From contig NZ_CP047393.1 of NCBI RefSeq assembly GCF_009858175.1, positions 1,860,001 to 1,924,000 on the forward strand: 64,000 bases of DNA. Reading direction: 5' to 3'. Source of the stretch: Pontibacillus sp. HMF3514. Lineage in GTDB: Bacteria; Bacillota; Bacilli; Bacillales; BH030062. Positions 38,609 through 46,922 of the stretch are shown here, one piece after another. How positions within the stretch are numbered: the stretch's first letter is position 1; every line of letters begins with the position of its first letter. A program made the position numbers and the translations under genes. A model generated the notes under the pieces. That model did no database searches, was not told the DNA's origin, and was given only the letters and a program-made list of their open reading frames with translations.

Positions 38609-39274
38609 ATGCTTGATTTTAATCTGGGGCCATTTCTCATTCAAGGTTCATATATCATCCTTTTACTTAGTCTTACCTTTTCTTTACTAATAACATATGG
38701 TCTCTTATCGCATTACAAGTTGAATGATAAAAAGGTCATCTTAAGTGAATGGGTTCAATCTATTCTTATGATCATCATCATATGGAAGTTCAGCTATATT
38801 CTTTCTCATCCTATAGAGGGTATCCAAGATCCGCTGAGATTAATTTACTTTGATGGAGGAGCTGTAGGATGGATTGTGGGAGTTCTTGTAGCTTATATCT
38901 TTTATAGAAAAGCTCTTACCAAGCAGAGCATTCCATCTGAGTTTATTCAAAATACTTTTATATTTTCAGGCTTAATCTTGTTTGGGGCATTTCAAGTGCT
39001 GTACATATGGATGTATTCCCTTTACTGGGGAGACATAGTATTTGGAGTTTATTTTATTACTTTAGCTATTTTCTTTTTCTTCTCAAACAGATTCAAAAGT
39101 AACAAAAGTTCGATTCGTATTGGTCAGTGGGCTGTTGCTGGGTGGATTGGACATGATATCATAAATGGGAACATACATATGAATGATTGGACACTTTGGG
39201 GAGCATTCCTATTAGGAATCACTCTATTGGTCCTTGATTTTCGTCTAATTAAAGGAAGTGAACATAATGCTTAA
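38609..39274 (+). CDS. Polytopic membrane protein paired with a TlpA-type thioredoxin
   Basis: 221 residues with about seven membrane spans. It opens FNLGPFLIQGSYIILLLSL, which faintly recalls prolipoprotein diacylglyceryl transferase (Lgt) openings, but the Lgt catalytic motif is not evident and no cysteines for electron transfer are seen. Its stop overlaps the thioredoxin start by eight bases, so the two are translationally coupled and probably work together. Function not assigned. Confidence 0.75.
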   Translation: MLDFNLGPFLIQGSYIILLLSLTFSLLITYGLLSHYKLNDKKVILSEWVQSILMIIIIWKFSYILSHPIEGIQDPLRLIYFDGGAVGWIVGVLVAYIFYRKALTKQSIPSEFIQNTFIFSGLILFGAFQVLYIWMYSLYWGDIVFGVYFITLAIFFFFSNRFKSNKSSIRIGQWAVAGWIGHDIINGNIHMNDWTLWGAFLLGITLLVLDFRLIKGSEHNA

Positions 39275-39860
39275 ACGAATAGCTGCTGCTACTGTACTAC
39301 TTGTGCTTTTTGGGATGACCGTTTACACAGTGTTACAGAACCAAAATGATTCAAGTAACCCTTCATTAAATGAAGATCAAAACATTTCTTCTTCTGAAGG
39401 GACTGGTATGACACCACCAAATGCACCAGAAGGGTTAAAAGTTGGAGAAGCCATGCCAGATGTTGAACTAAAAACATTGGATGGAGAGACCGTTCAACTT
39501 TCTGATTTTAAAGGAGAAAAATTATTTTTAAACTTTTGGGCTACATGGTGCCCACCTTGTCGAGTTGAAATGCCAGAAATGCAGGAGTTTCATGAAAAAT
39601 ACGGAGATGATGTCAAAATCATTGCCATAAATGCGACTGGTACTGAAAAGGGAGTAGAAAAAGTAAAACAATTTGTAGAAGAAAATGGATACACATTTAC
39701 GGTTTTGTTAGATCCAAAACTTAAAGCAAATACACAGTTTCGTGCTACAGCTTTACCAACAACTTATTTCATTGGTTCTGATGGTTTAATTCAAGCGCCT
39801 CGTAAGGTAGGTCCAATGACCAAATCCTTTATGGAAAAGAAAATGGACGAATTAAAATAA
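39267..39860 (+). CDS. yneN: Membrane-anchored TlpA/ResA-like thiol-disulfide oxidoreductase (YneN-like)
   Basis: 197 residues. One N-terminal span (AAATVLLVLFGMTVYTVL) and a Ser/Asn-rich linker lead to a thioredoxin domain from about residue 60. The active site is WATWCPPCRVEMPEM, and the cis-Pro is in ATALPTTYFIG. It faces outside and would be reduced through CcdA (24554). The ATG at 39267 is preceded by AAAGGAAGTG. Located between citB and sspN-tlp as yneN is in B. subtilis. Confidence 0.88.
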   Translation: MLKRIAAATVLLVLFGMTVYTVLQNQNDSSNPSLNEDQNISSSEGTGMTPPNAPEGLKVGEAMPDVELKTLDGETVQLSDFKGEKLFLNFWATWCPPCRVEMPEMQEFHEKYGDDVKIIAINATGTEKGVEKVKQFVEENGYTFTVLLDPKLKANTQFRATALPTTYFIGSDGLIQAPRKVGPMTKSFMEKKMDELK

Positions 39861-39924
39861 TGATGTATATTTTCTGACAATTAAGTCAATCCTTGTTCTA
39901 AAAAGGATAAGGGGTTGATTTCCT

Positions 39925-40059
39925 TTGGTACGTAAACGCAAACCAACATTTGAAGAGCTTATTCAAATGAATAGAAAACAAATTGTAGAAGATAAAAAGC
40001 AAATGAGTAAAATTGAAGAAAAAATAGAAAAACGTATGAATGATTCCTTAAACAGATAG
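39925..40059 (+). CDS. FbpB-like small basic protein
   Basis: 44 residues from TTG 39925, with AAGGGGT at 39908-39914: (M)VRKRKPTFEELIQMNRKQIV, then EDKKQMSKIEEKIEKRMND. The RKRKxxFEELIxxN-K-I-xD...IEEKIEKR pattern matches the Fur-regulated basic protein B family, which in B. subtilis helps the small RNA FsrA spare iron. I see no clear Fur box upstream (TGACAATTAAGTCA at 39876 is a poor match). A terminator follows. Confidence 0.72.
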   Translation: MVRKRKPTFEELIQMNRKQIVEDKKQMSKIEEKIEKRMNDSLNR

Positions 40060-40083
40060 TCGTCTCGGCTATCTGTTTTTGTA
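40053..40083 (+). terminator. Terminator after the FbpB-like gene
   Basis: ACAGATAG / CTATCTGT stem followed by TTTTG. The stop codon lies in the left arm. Confidence 0.8.
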
Positions 40084-40148
40084 TATTTAAACCGATTCAG
40101 CATCAAAATAAACATGTACTCCTTAAACAAGAAAGGAGGGCATTCGTG

Positions 40149-40295
40149 ATGAGTAATCCGAAACGCGATCCGTCACAATTCGCACCGAACCATAAAGGAA
40201 CACAACCACGTAACATCCATTCAAATAAAGGCTCAAAAATGGAGATGGATTCTCCTGTAAAGCCGAAAGTCATTAAAACTAAAGGGAAAAAATAG
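40149..40295 (+). CDS. sspN: Small acid-soluble spore protein N (SspN)
   Basis: 48 residues: MSNPKRDPSQFAPNHKGTQP, then RNIHSNKGSKMEM and a basic end VIKTKGKK. The F-PNHKGTQPR block followed by NKG-KM identifies SspN. Minor forespore SASP. AAAGGAGGGC precedes the start; a GTG one codon upstream is also in frame. tlp follows after 13 bases, the sspN-tlp operon of B. subtilis. Confidence 0.9.
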   Translation: MSNPKRDPSQFAPNHKGTQPRNIHSNKGSKMEMDSPVKPKVIKTKGKK

Positions 40296-40308
40296 GAGGA
40301 ATTCATTC

Positions 40309-40557
40309 ATGAGTCAACGCAAACAAAATCAACAATATGCAAATCCAGATGATCGTAGTGATAACGTTGAAAAGCTTCAAGAAATGGTTCAAAACACCAT
40401 TCAAAATTTAGAGTCTGCCCATGATACTATGCAGTTTTCTGAAGGGGAAGCCAAACAACAGATTATAGACAAAAACAAACGTCGTGAAGAATCCATTAAC
40501 GCTATGCGTAATGAAATTAAGGATGAAGCACGACATCAGCAAGATCAAAAAAAATAG
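40309..40557 (+). CDS. tlp: Small acid-soluble spore protein Tlp (thioredoxin-like)
   Basis: 82 residues. YANPDDRSDNVEKLQEMVQN, TIQNLE and the end KNKRREESINAMRNEIKDEA are nearly diagnostic for Tlp. Despite its name it lacks a CxxC. Forespore-made minor SASP, cotranscribed with sspN in B. subtilis. TAGGAGGAATTC precedes the ATG. A terminator follows. Confidence 0.95.
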   Translation: MSQRKQNQQYANPDDRSDNVEKLQEMVQNTIQNLESAHDTMQFSEGEAKQQIIDKNKRREESINAMRNEIKDEARHQQDQKK

Positions 40558-40564
40558 CATGACT

Positions 40565-40600
40565 CAGAGCCCTGTCCAATGACAGGGCTCTTCCTTCGTT
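40565..40600 (+). terminator. Terminator after sspN-tlp
   Basis: GAGCCCTGTC / GACAGGGCTC perfect stem with loop CAAT, then TTCCTT. Confidence 0.8.
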
Positions 40601-40611
40601 AATATAGTTCC

Positions 40612-40882
40612 TAGATGTCTAGCTCCAGCGCTCAGCAACGAATGGACTTCCCTCGCCTCCGTTCGATAAGTCAACACAAATTGTTTTGCAATTTGTGTTT
40701 CCTTTACACATTTGATGACATGCAATTTTAGCTAAGGAGTATTTCGACGTAGTTAAAATTTCTAGGTTAAAGTACCACGGCAACTAAGCTTCTGTCTGCG
40801 CCTACCGGCTTGCCAATCAGCAAGTTTGGTTAATCTGGCTCAGTCCAGTCCCTTCGTTGCTAAACAGGCGCTTACGCCTTTT
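40612..40882. repeat. Intergenic repeat family D, copy 3 (with a different insert)
   Basis: Begins AGATGTCTAGCTCCAGCGCT, continues CAGCAACGAATGGACTTCCC and CGATAAGTCAACAC, and closes CAGTCCCTTCGTTGCTAAAC. About 130 bases (roughly 40705-40833) not found in copies 1 and 2 are inserted before GGCTCAGTCC. I see no gene in this gap. Confidence 0.83.
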
Positions 40883-40967
40883 GTAACATCTTTTATGCAA
40901 GATCATCAACTTTCTTAAGCACCTATGATAAAATGGGTTATTGGATTATGTATGGAAGGATGATGAC

Positions 40968-43271
40968 ATGAACATCGATCAACAAACTATAGATAACTTA
41001 CAAGCATGGAATGATTTATCCCATCAACCTCCATTAGATGAAACGGTAGCGCTTCGCTATGCAGATGCTTTTGAACAAAACACAATCAAGTTAAGTGAAG
41101 AAACAGTGAGTAAGATATATGCATTGGTTGCTTTTCATCGTATGAAACGGACTACACTTCATGAAGATGCGATTGCTAAAGAATTTGTTCAAAAGGCTAG
41201 AGATGTAAATCCTTCCGATGCTATTATTGATCAATTATTTGAACTCGTAGAAGTACAAGAACATATAAAGTTACTAAAAGATGAAGATTTTCGTGACTTA
41301 TTTATACACGAAACCGATCACCAATCCGTTAAGCGAAAAAAACTTCAACTAATCCATGAAAAAGTGGAGAAGCTTGAAGAAGAATGGTCTACTGGTGGAT
41401 ACTCACTATACCGTTCTAATAGTGATTCACAAATTCAGGTTCTCTTAAAAAATGGACAAGAAGCTTTTGATGAATTGCTAAAAGAATTAGAACCATTTTT
41501 AGCAAACCAAATGAATGGTGTGAATCATGTTTCAGCTACTACTATAAATCAGTGGTTACGTAAGCTTGAATCACTAACTCATCATTTGGAAAGTGAATTA
41601 CCTGAAGGTTTGCAAGATCAAAAAGAAAAAAACCCTTTAAGCCAATTAGATGACATGGTTGGATTAGATGAAATCAAATCATACATCCATAGGTATTATC
41701 ACTATTTAAAATATCAACAGCAACGAAAAGACATTGGGTTTCATATGAATGACGAACCTGAACTTCATATGATCATTACGGGTAACCCTGGTACTGGTAA
41801 AACAACATTGGCTCGCTTGTTAGCAAATATCTACTATGATCTGGGATTACTTGATACAAAAGAGGTTATTGAAGTTAACAGATCACATTTAGTGGGATCT
41901 TATGTTGGACAAACGGAAGAAAACACGATGAATTACGTACAACAAGCGATCGGTGGTATTTTATTTATAGATGAAGCTTATAGCTTAAAAAGAGAAGGGC
42001 AGTCCGGAAATGATTATGGCCAGGCCGCCATTGATACACTTGTTTCTGCTATGACGAGTAAAGAGTATGGAGATAAGTTTGCTGTAATTCTCGCTGGTTA
42101 TCCAGAAGAAATGCGTCAGTTTCTTTGGGCAAACCCTGGTCTCCGAAGTCGTTTTCCAGAACAAAATCACATGACTCTTCCGAATTATAATTTAGATGAA
42201 CTTGTTTATATCGGAGAAACGACTGCGTTAGAAAATGACTATTTCCTAACTGAGAAAAGTCTTGCAAAACTTGAAACAGCCATCGAAAAACAGCAAGTAG
42301 ATGATACGTTTGGTAATGCACGTACGGTAAGAAACATTATCTTACAAACGATTTTTCAAAAAGGTGCAACAGAATCTGGAGATCCTTCTGAAACAGGATT
42401 ATTGGATTTCATGCGAATTGAAGGCGATGACTTTGATCCTTTATTCGATCAGGATAAAGAGGAGGAATCTCCTATCCATAAGCTAGAACGCTTAATTGGA
42501 TTGCAGCCCGTTAAGGATGAAGTGAAAAAGCTGTCTTCATTTGTGCGCTTACAACAAAGAAGAAAGGAAGAAGGTTTACCTTCTGTTCCAATTCAACTTC
42601 ACGCAGTTTTTTCAGGAAATCCTGGTACTGGCAAAACGACGGTGGCTCACATTTATGCTCAAATCCTGAAGAATTGTGGTTTACTAAAGCGTGGTCATGT
42701 AGTTGTAGCCTCTCGTAGTGACTTAGTCGCTGGCTATATAGGGCAAACTACTATGAAAACCAAGAAAAAAATACGAGAAGCCCTTGGGGGTGTTCTCTTT
42801 ATTGATGAAGCTTATTCTCTATTTAAATCAGGATCTACCGATTTTGGAAAAGAAGCGATTGATACACTAGTAGATGAAATGACCAAGCATAATGAAAACT
42901 TAGTTGTGATTTTGGCAGGCTACAAACAAGAGATGAAAGCGTTGATTCAGTCAAATCCAGGTCTGTCTTCCCGTTTCAAGAAATTTTTCCACTTCCCAGA
43001 TTATACAGCAGATGAATTGGTGGATATTACACTTTATCAAGCCAAGCAATATCAATATGAATTAAGCGATGAAGCTATTACATTCTTAACAGAACAATAT
43101 AAACAACATTCTGTAGAAGGAAACGGTCGTTTTGTTAAAAACCTTGTTGATGAATCCATTCAATACCAGGCCCTTCGCATTGATGAGGCTGAACAAATTG
43201 ACTCATTCCACATCTTAAGTAAAGATGATGTACAGAATGCTTGGAATGCTGTAAAGGGGAGAGAAATATGA
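40968..43271 (+). CDS. Tandem two-module CbxX/CfqX AAA ATPase (SpoVK-like)
   Basis: 767 residues from the ATG at 40968 (GGAAGGATGATGAC upstream). A helical region of about 220 residues leads to two AAA modules: the first with TGNPGTGKTTLARLL and FIDEAYSLKREG, the second with SGNPGTGKTTVAHIY and FIDEAYSLFKSG. Each has an LRSRF/LSSRF arginine-finger region. Single-module relatives include SpoVK (10941). Such proteins act as ring ATPases on unknown clients. Its TGA overlaps the yneP start (ATGA), so translation is coupled. Confidence 0.88.
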   Translation: MNIDQQTIDNLQAWNDLSHQPPLDETVALRYADAFEQNTIKLSEETVSKIYALVAFHRMKRTTLHEDAIAKEFVQKARDVNPSDAIIDQLFELVEVQEHIKLLKDEDFRDLFIHETDHQSVKRKKLQLIHEKVEKLEEEWSTGGYSLYRSNSDSQIQVLLKNGQEAFDELLKELEPFLANQMNGVNHVSATTINQWLRKLESLTHHLESELPEGLQDQKEKNPLSQLDDMVGLDEIKSYIHRYYHYLKYQQQRKDIGFHMNDEPELHMIITGNPGTGKTTLARLLANIYYDLGLLDTKEVIEVNRSHLVGSYVGQTEENTMNYVQQAIGGILFIDEAYSLKREGQSGNDYGQAAIDTLVSAMTSKEYGDKFAVILAGYPEEMRQFLWANPGLRSRFPEQNHMTLPNYNLDELVYIGETTALENDYFLTEKSLAKLETAIEKQQVDDTFGNARTVRNIILQTIFQKGATESGDPSETGLLDFMRIEGDDFDPLFDQDKEEESPIHKLERLIGLQPVKDEVKKLSSFVRLQQRRKEEGLPSVPIQLHAVFSGNPGTGKTTVAHIYAQILKNCGLLKRGHVVVASRSDLVAGYIGQTTMKTKKKIREALGGVLFIDEAYSLFKSGSTDFGKEAIDTLVDEMTKHNENLVVILAGYKQEMKALIQSNPGLSSRFKKFFHFPDYTADELVDITLYQAKQYQYELSDEAITFLTEQYKQHSVEGNGRFVKNLVDESIQYQALRIDEAEQIDSFHILSKDDVQNAWNAVKGREI

Positions 43272-43690
43272 TGATTACAACATCAGAAGTAAAAGTACGA
43301 TACGCTGAAACAGATCAAATGGGAGTTGTTTATCATGCAAATTATTTTGTGTGGTTTGAAATTGGACGAACTGAATTCATCGAAGACTTAGGTTTTCGTT
43401 ATCATGAAATGGAAGAGAGCGGTGTATTATCGCCTCTTGTTGATGCTGATATTCAGTTTAAGAGACCATTACGATATGGTCAAACGGCAAGAGTGAAAAC
43501 CTGGTTAAAAGAGTATGATGGTTTGAAAGTAACGTATGGGTATGAAATTTTAACTCCAGAAGGGGAAACAGCTGTTACAGGAAGTACAAAGCACGTTTGT
43601 GTCAAGAAGGACTCATTTAAGCCTATTTCAGTTCGTAAGTCTTTTCCAGATTGGCACGAAGCGTATTTAAAAGCTAAAGGAGACGAGTAG
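43268..43690 (+). CDS. yneP: Acyl-CoA thioesterase, 4HBT hotdog family (YneP)
   Basis: 140 residues. The 4-hydroxybenzoyl-CoA thioesterase-type motif is YAETDQMGVVYHANYFVWFE, with the catalytic Asp in TDQMG. The hotdog helix is followed by GRTEFIEDLGF. AAAGGGGAG lies before the ATG. A start overlapping the AAA gene stop and a two-base gap to yneQ suggest one operon. Physiological substrate unknown. Confidence 0.9.
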   Translation: MMITTSEVKVRYAETDQMGVVYHANYFVWFEIGRTEFIEDLGFRYHEMEESGVLSPLVDADIQFKRPLRYGQTARVKTWLKEYDGLKVTYGYEILTPEGETAVTGSTKHVCVKKDSFKPISVRKSFPDWHEAYLKAKGDE

Positions 43691-43691
43691 A

Positions 43692-43994
43692 GTGGCCTTT
43701 GGACTTAAACGTGAGGAATTAAAAAGGTGGAAAAGTGATGTGAAAAATGGAAACATTGCTTTTTTAACACACTTTTGGATTGATGAGCGTTTTCCAGATG
43801 CTAAGACCGTTACCAAGGTCGGTTGCGTCGATCAAGACAAGTTAATTGAATGGGGGAAGCAATATGGTTTGAAACCTGAGTGGATACATCAGGATCCGGA
43901 GTACCCTCATTTCGATTTACTTGGCGAGAGACAGCGGACTATCTTACAAGCAGAAGGAAAAACAGACCAACTAAAAAAATTCAATCTTGATTAA
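43692..43994 (+). CDS. yneQ: Conserved protein YneQ
   Basis: 100 residues starting with GTG. KREELKRWKSDVKNGNIAFL and THFWIDERFPDAKTVTKVGC, later GLKPEWIHQDPEYPHFDLLG, are the hallmarks of this small Bacillus family of unknown function. It follows yneP as in B. subtilis. A terminator follows. Confidence 0.88.
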   Translation: MAFGLKREELKRWKSDVKNGNIAFLTHFWIDERFPDAKTVTKVGCVDQDKLIEWGKQYGLKPEWIHQDPEYPHFDLLGERQRTILQAEGKTDQLKKFNLD

Positions 43995-44026
43995 ACTCGC
44001 TCATAATTATGAGCGAGTTTTATTTT
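43993..44026 (+). terminator. Terminator after yneQ
   Basis: AACTCGCTCATAA / TTATGAGCGAGTT perfect stem followed by TTATTTT. Confidence 0.9.
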
Positions 44027-44088
44027 AAAAAGTTTTTTCGATGTATTTGTAAAAACACAGGTTCACATAAATTATTTTATTCAGTTAT

Positions 44089-44758
44089 ATGGCAGTAATA
44101 TGGAATAACTGTTTTAGTGAGATAGGCGGTTCCGTTGCTATTGTGGAGTGCGGTGGGCTTGGGAACGGATTGCTTTCCCCGGACGAACGATCGAGCCTCC
44201 TCATCCGCTACGCTTCTTGCGGGGTCTCGCTCGCCCGTTTTTCCGGAGGAGTCAACCCGTTCCCAAGCCCACCTTAGCCGAATGGTGATTAACGGAACCG
44301 CAGAGATAATGTGAGGAAATGCTTGAGGACATTTATTCCGTTATTTGCATCAAATCACCTTGAAAAACCCCAATTTGTCACAAATAAGGTACCATATGTC
44401 CGTAACGACTCTCGAAATGCCTTAAAAGTTCAAAATAACGGAATAAATGTCCGTAAGGTTTAGAACTCACACATTAGGGTCCGTTATTCTTCATAAACGC
44501 AAAGGGGGGAAGGAAACGGCAAACTCCAGTGGTAGAAAGGGCAGATGAGACCCCACAGAGAACGGAGTGAACGAGGAGGCTGAAAGTAAATAATGAAGAT
44601 CGACTAAGACCGCCACATCGTGTGGCAACGTCGACCTACCCCACGTCGTGTGGGGCAGCAGGAGTATTGCCGTTTCACTGACCCCCTTACTCTCATACAA
44701 GCAACGGACTCCTCCGAACCTATATCTCGAATCCAAGTCTTCCACATAAGGGGGCTAT
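44089..44758. repeat. Paired hairpin element, locus 4 (type A plus, type B minus with insert)
   Basis: Left end TTATATGGCAGTAATATGGA. Type A hairpin 44152-44273 is almost identical to locus 1, with one arm mismatch (GGATTG for GGGTTG). The interior module 44320-44500 is shared with loci 1 and 5. Type B hairpin 44513-44676 is enlarged by the module at 44581-44657. Right end CCACATAAGGGGGCT. Over 900 bases lie between yneQ and the next gene; no gene supported. Confidence 0.88.
44581..44657 (+). repeat. Family C two-hairpin module inside the type B hairpin of locus 4
   Basis: CGAC (44601-44604) with GTCG (44630-44633) encloses CCACA-tcg-TGTGG (44613-44625). CCCCAC-gtcgt-GTGGGG (44639-44655) follows. 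It replaces about 15 bases of the uninterrupted hairpin at locus 1. Confidence 0.8.
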
Positions 44759-44959
44759 AATTGAAGAATCTCAATGATTTAACCTCTGTGATAATTTCAC
44801 TTATTTCATCAAAATGGTAATAAATTATACATTTTTTTCAATAGATCATATCTTTATATAGACATGGAAGGTATAATAAGAGTGTTATCTAAGAACATTA
44901 AAGAGACTAAAATCTTTTATATCTCTTTTATATTAAAGGATTCAGAGGTGTAAGCATTA

Positions 44960-46042
44960 ATGAATTATGTCATAACTCTTATTATACCGATTATTATAAG
45001 CCTTATCATAACACCATTTGTACGAAGATTAGCTTTTCACTTGAATATCGTTGATCAACCTAATAGTGATCGCAAAGTTCATAAAAAAGTGATGCCTTAT
45101 TTAGGCGGCATAGCCATTTACATATCTTTTTCACTAAGTTACTTAATTGCCGATCATTTTACGACTTTTGAATCCACCATAATAGGAAATTCCATCTTAT
45201 TGGGTGGTCTCATCATCGTTATAACAGGTAGTATTGACGATGCAGTTGATATTCGACCTTTGTATAAATTATTTGGTCAAATGATTGCTGCTTTGATCCC
45301 TATTTATTACGGTCTTAGCATTAATGTTATATCCTTGCCATTCATAGAAGATGGATTGTACGTAGGCTGGTTTGGAATTGCCATTACTTTCGTTTGGATT
45401 GTTGGAATGACGAATGCGGTGAACTTTATAGATGGCTTAGATGGACTTGCCTCAGGTGTATCTGCCATTTCATTTGGTGCGTTATTTGTAGTTTCATTAT
45501 TATTGGGGAACATGATGTTAGCTTTTACATCGCTTTTACTGATAGGAGCATTGCTTGGGTTCTTACCTTATAACTTTTACCCAGCCCGTATCTTTATGGG
45601 GGACTCAGGTTCTTTGTTTCTAGGTTATACACTTGCGGTTCTTTCATTGCTCGAGTTAAAACAGGTAACACTTGTATCCTTTTTAGTACCGATCATTATT
45701 TTAGGGATCCCTTTGATGGATACGTTTTATGCAATGATCCGACGGAAATTGAAAGGTGTGCCGATCTCATCACCTGATAAAGATCATTTGCATCATCGTT
45801 TTTTACATCTGGGTTTTTCACACCGGACAACCGTGTTAATCATTTATGCGATCTCATTTATCTTTTCATGTTTTGCTGTATTAGTTTTATATACAAACAT
45901 TTTGCTATCCTTGTTAGTAGTAGGAATTGTGTTAATACTTGTTCATTTATTCGCAGAATTTATTGGGATTTTCTCCGATCAGTTCAAGCCTCTAACATCA
46001 TTTCTTTTTAAATTTATCAGAGCAATGGAGCGCCAAAAATAA
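44960..46042 (+). CDS. tagO: Undecaprenyl-phosphate N-acetylglucosaminyl-1-phosphate transferase (TagO/WecA type)
   Basis: Membrane enzyme, 360 residues with about eleven spans, that starts teichoic acid or other wall polymer synthesis by moving GlcNAc-1-P to undecaprenyl phosphate. Motifs are GGIAIYISF, the Asp pair in GSIDDAVDIRPLYKLFGQ, NFIDGLDGLASGVSA, FMGDSGSLFLG and the cytosolic HLHHRFLHLGFSHR typical of the WecA branch rather than MraY. The gene is isolated from other wall polymer genes. Terminator after it. Confidence 0.92.
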   Translation: MNYVITLIIPIIISLIITPFVRRLAFHLNIVDQPNSDRKVHKKVMPYLGGIAIYISFSLSYLIADHFTTFESTIIGNSILLGGLIIVITGSIDDAVDIRPLYKLFGQMIAALIPIYYGLSINVISLPFIEDGLYVGWFGIAITFVWIVGMTNAVNFIDGLDGLASGVSAISFGALFVVSLLLGNMMLAFTSLLLIGALLGFLPYNFYPARIFMGDSGSLFLGYTLAVLSLLELKQVTLVSFLVPIIILGIPLMDTFYAMIRRKLKGVPISSPDKDHLHHRFLHLGFSHRTTVLIIYAISFIFSCFAVLVLYTNILLSLLVVGIVLILVHLFAEFIGIFSDQFKPLTSFLFKFIRAMERQK

Positions 46043-46053
46043 AAACATGTTAA

Positions 46054-46085
46054 AAGTCTTGTCTCTATGGCAAGGCTTTTTTTCT
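46054..46085 (+). terminator. Terminator after tagO
   Basis: AGTCTTG / CAAGGCT stem followed by TTTTTTTC. Confidence 0.75.
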
Positions 46086-46110
46086 GATCTTAGAGAAACT
46101 CTTTTAGAAA

Positions 46111-46197
46111 CTAAGTAGTAACTCCGAAGTGGTAATATAAATAAATAAGAAACAAAAATGTAGATATTAATGACCCATACTTAGTAGCAACTCCGAA
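46111..46197 (+). repeat. Two copies of a short intergenic repeat (family E)
   Basis: CTAAGTAGTAACTCCGAA (46111-46128) and ACTTAGTAGCAACTCCGAA (46179-46197). A third copy is at 60862-60880. AATGCAAAAAA follows the copies at 46179 and 60862 at a short distance. Confidence 0.7.
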
Positions 46198-46257
46198 CAT
46201 TAAATAATATTGAATGCAAAAAAAGTAACAATATTAAACCATAAAAAAGTACAAAAA

Positions 46258-46293
46258 AAAATCCCTGTTTCATGCTAGACAGGGATTTTTCTT
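46258..46293. terminator. Terminator for yneR (minus strand) and the gap
   Basis: AAATCCCTGT / ACAGGGATTT stem with A- and T-rich flanks, so it can work both ways. Confidence 0.8.
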
Positions 46294-46302
46294 AGGAAAC
46301 AT

Positions 46303-46602
46303 TTATTCTTGCTCTTCTTCATATTCAAAATCAGGTTCTTGCATTTTGGGATCATAGGTTACTTTCACACTGTGGTTGTCAAAATACCACGCGTCATCTT
46401 GTTCGATATAGAAGTGTACGCCATCAACGGTTGTCTCTGCAATGGGCTCTTGTGCTGTGTCAGGGCGAACTCCAAGAGAAAATCCTGGTTTTAATCCGCC
46501 AACGCCCCCATAGCGAACAAAGAAACGAAGGGAGTCGTTATCACTTAATTCTAATTCATCTTTATACCATTGTGCTGCTTCTTCTGCTACTTTTAATTGC
46601 AT
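46303..46602 (-). CDS. yneR: HesB-like protein YneR
   Basis: 99 residues. The N-terminal helix VAEEAAQWYKDELELSDNDSL is followed by the beta region RFFVRYGGVGGLKPGFSLGV, a HesB/IscA-like fold. The three cysteines of true A-type Fe-S scaffolds are absent, as in B. subtilis YneR, so cluster binding is doubtful. Very acidic C-terminus (EYEEEQE). Function unknown. Confidence 0.88.
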   Translation of the reverse strand: MQLKVAEEAAQWYKDELELSDNDSLRFFVRYGGVGGLKPGFSLGVRPDTAQEPIAETTVDGVHFYIEQDDAWYFDNHSVKVTYDPKMQEPDFEYEEEQE

Positions 46603-46742
46603 TCCTTCAACTCCTAGTAGGGATTATGTGCTCCTTTATCGTATTACACTAAAAGAGGCGTTTCAAACATAGGGATTTATTTATTAGGATGAAACAAAGA
46701 GTATGATTCATTCGTACTAATAGTTAAAAGGTGATGGCCACC

Positions 46743-46879
46743 ATGGCAATTGGTATGTTTTTATACGGCTTCTCTAAAAATATGCAGCAACTTAATGCTA
46801 TAACACCAATCGTTGCTTCGGCATGACGCTCATATTAATTATTGTTGGAATCCTATTGTTCAAAAAACAATCCAAAGCC
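46743..46879 (+). pseudogene. Possible small membrane protein broken by a frameshift
   Basis: From ATG 46743 (AAAAGGTGA nine bases upstream) the frame gives MAIGMFLYGFSKNMQQLNAI, TPIVASA and stops at TGA. A second frame opening ATGACGCTC at 46823 continues MTLILIIVGILLFKKQSKA to a TAA just before a terminator. Joined, they would make a 46-residue two-part membrane protein. The second part has no ribosome site of its own. Could be a sequencing slip, a real frameshift or chance. Confidence 0.4.
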
Positions 46880-46922
46880 TAAAAAAGAGGAAATCACGAA
46901 GATTGTGATTTCCTCTTTTTTT
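46879..46922. terminator. Bidirectional terminator before yidD
   Basis: AAAGAGGAAATCAC / GTGATTTCCTCTTT perfect stem with T-run on the right and A-run on the left. Confidence 0.9.

Noticed and set aside
39876-39889. Fur box upstream of the FbpB-like gene
   Set aside because: TGACAATTAAGTCA is a partial palindrome but departs from the 7-1-7 Fur pattern at several positions.
46303-46602. YneR as an Fe-S scaffold of the IscA type
   Set aside because: The fold looks similar but there is no cysteine in the protein.
46743-46829. A third selenoprotein using the in-frame TGA near 46824
   Set aside because: After that TGA the frame meets TAA within a few codons and no GTT-loop hairpin follows. A frameshift explains it better.
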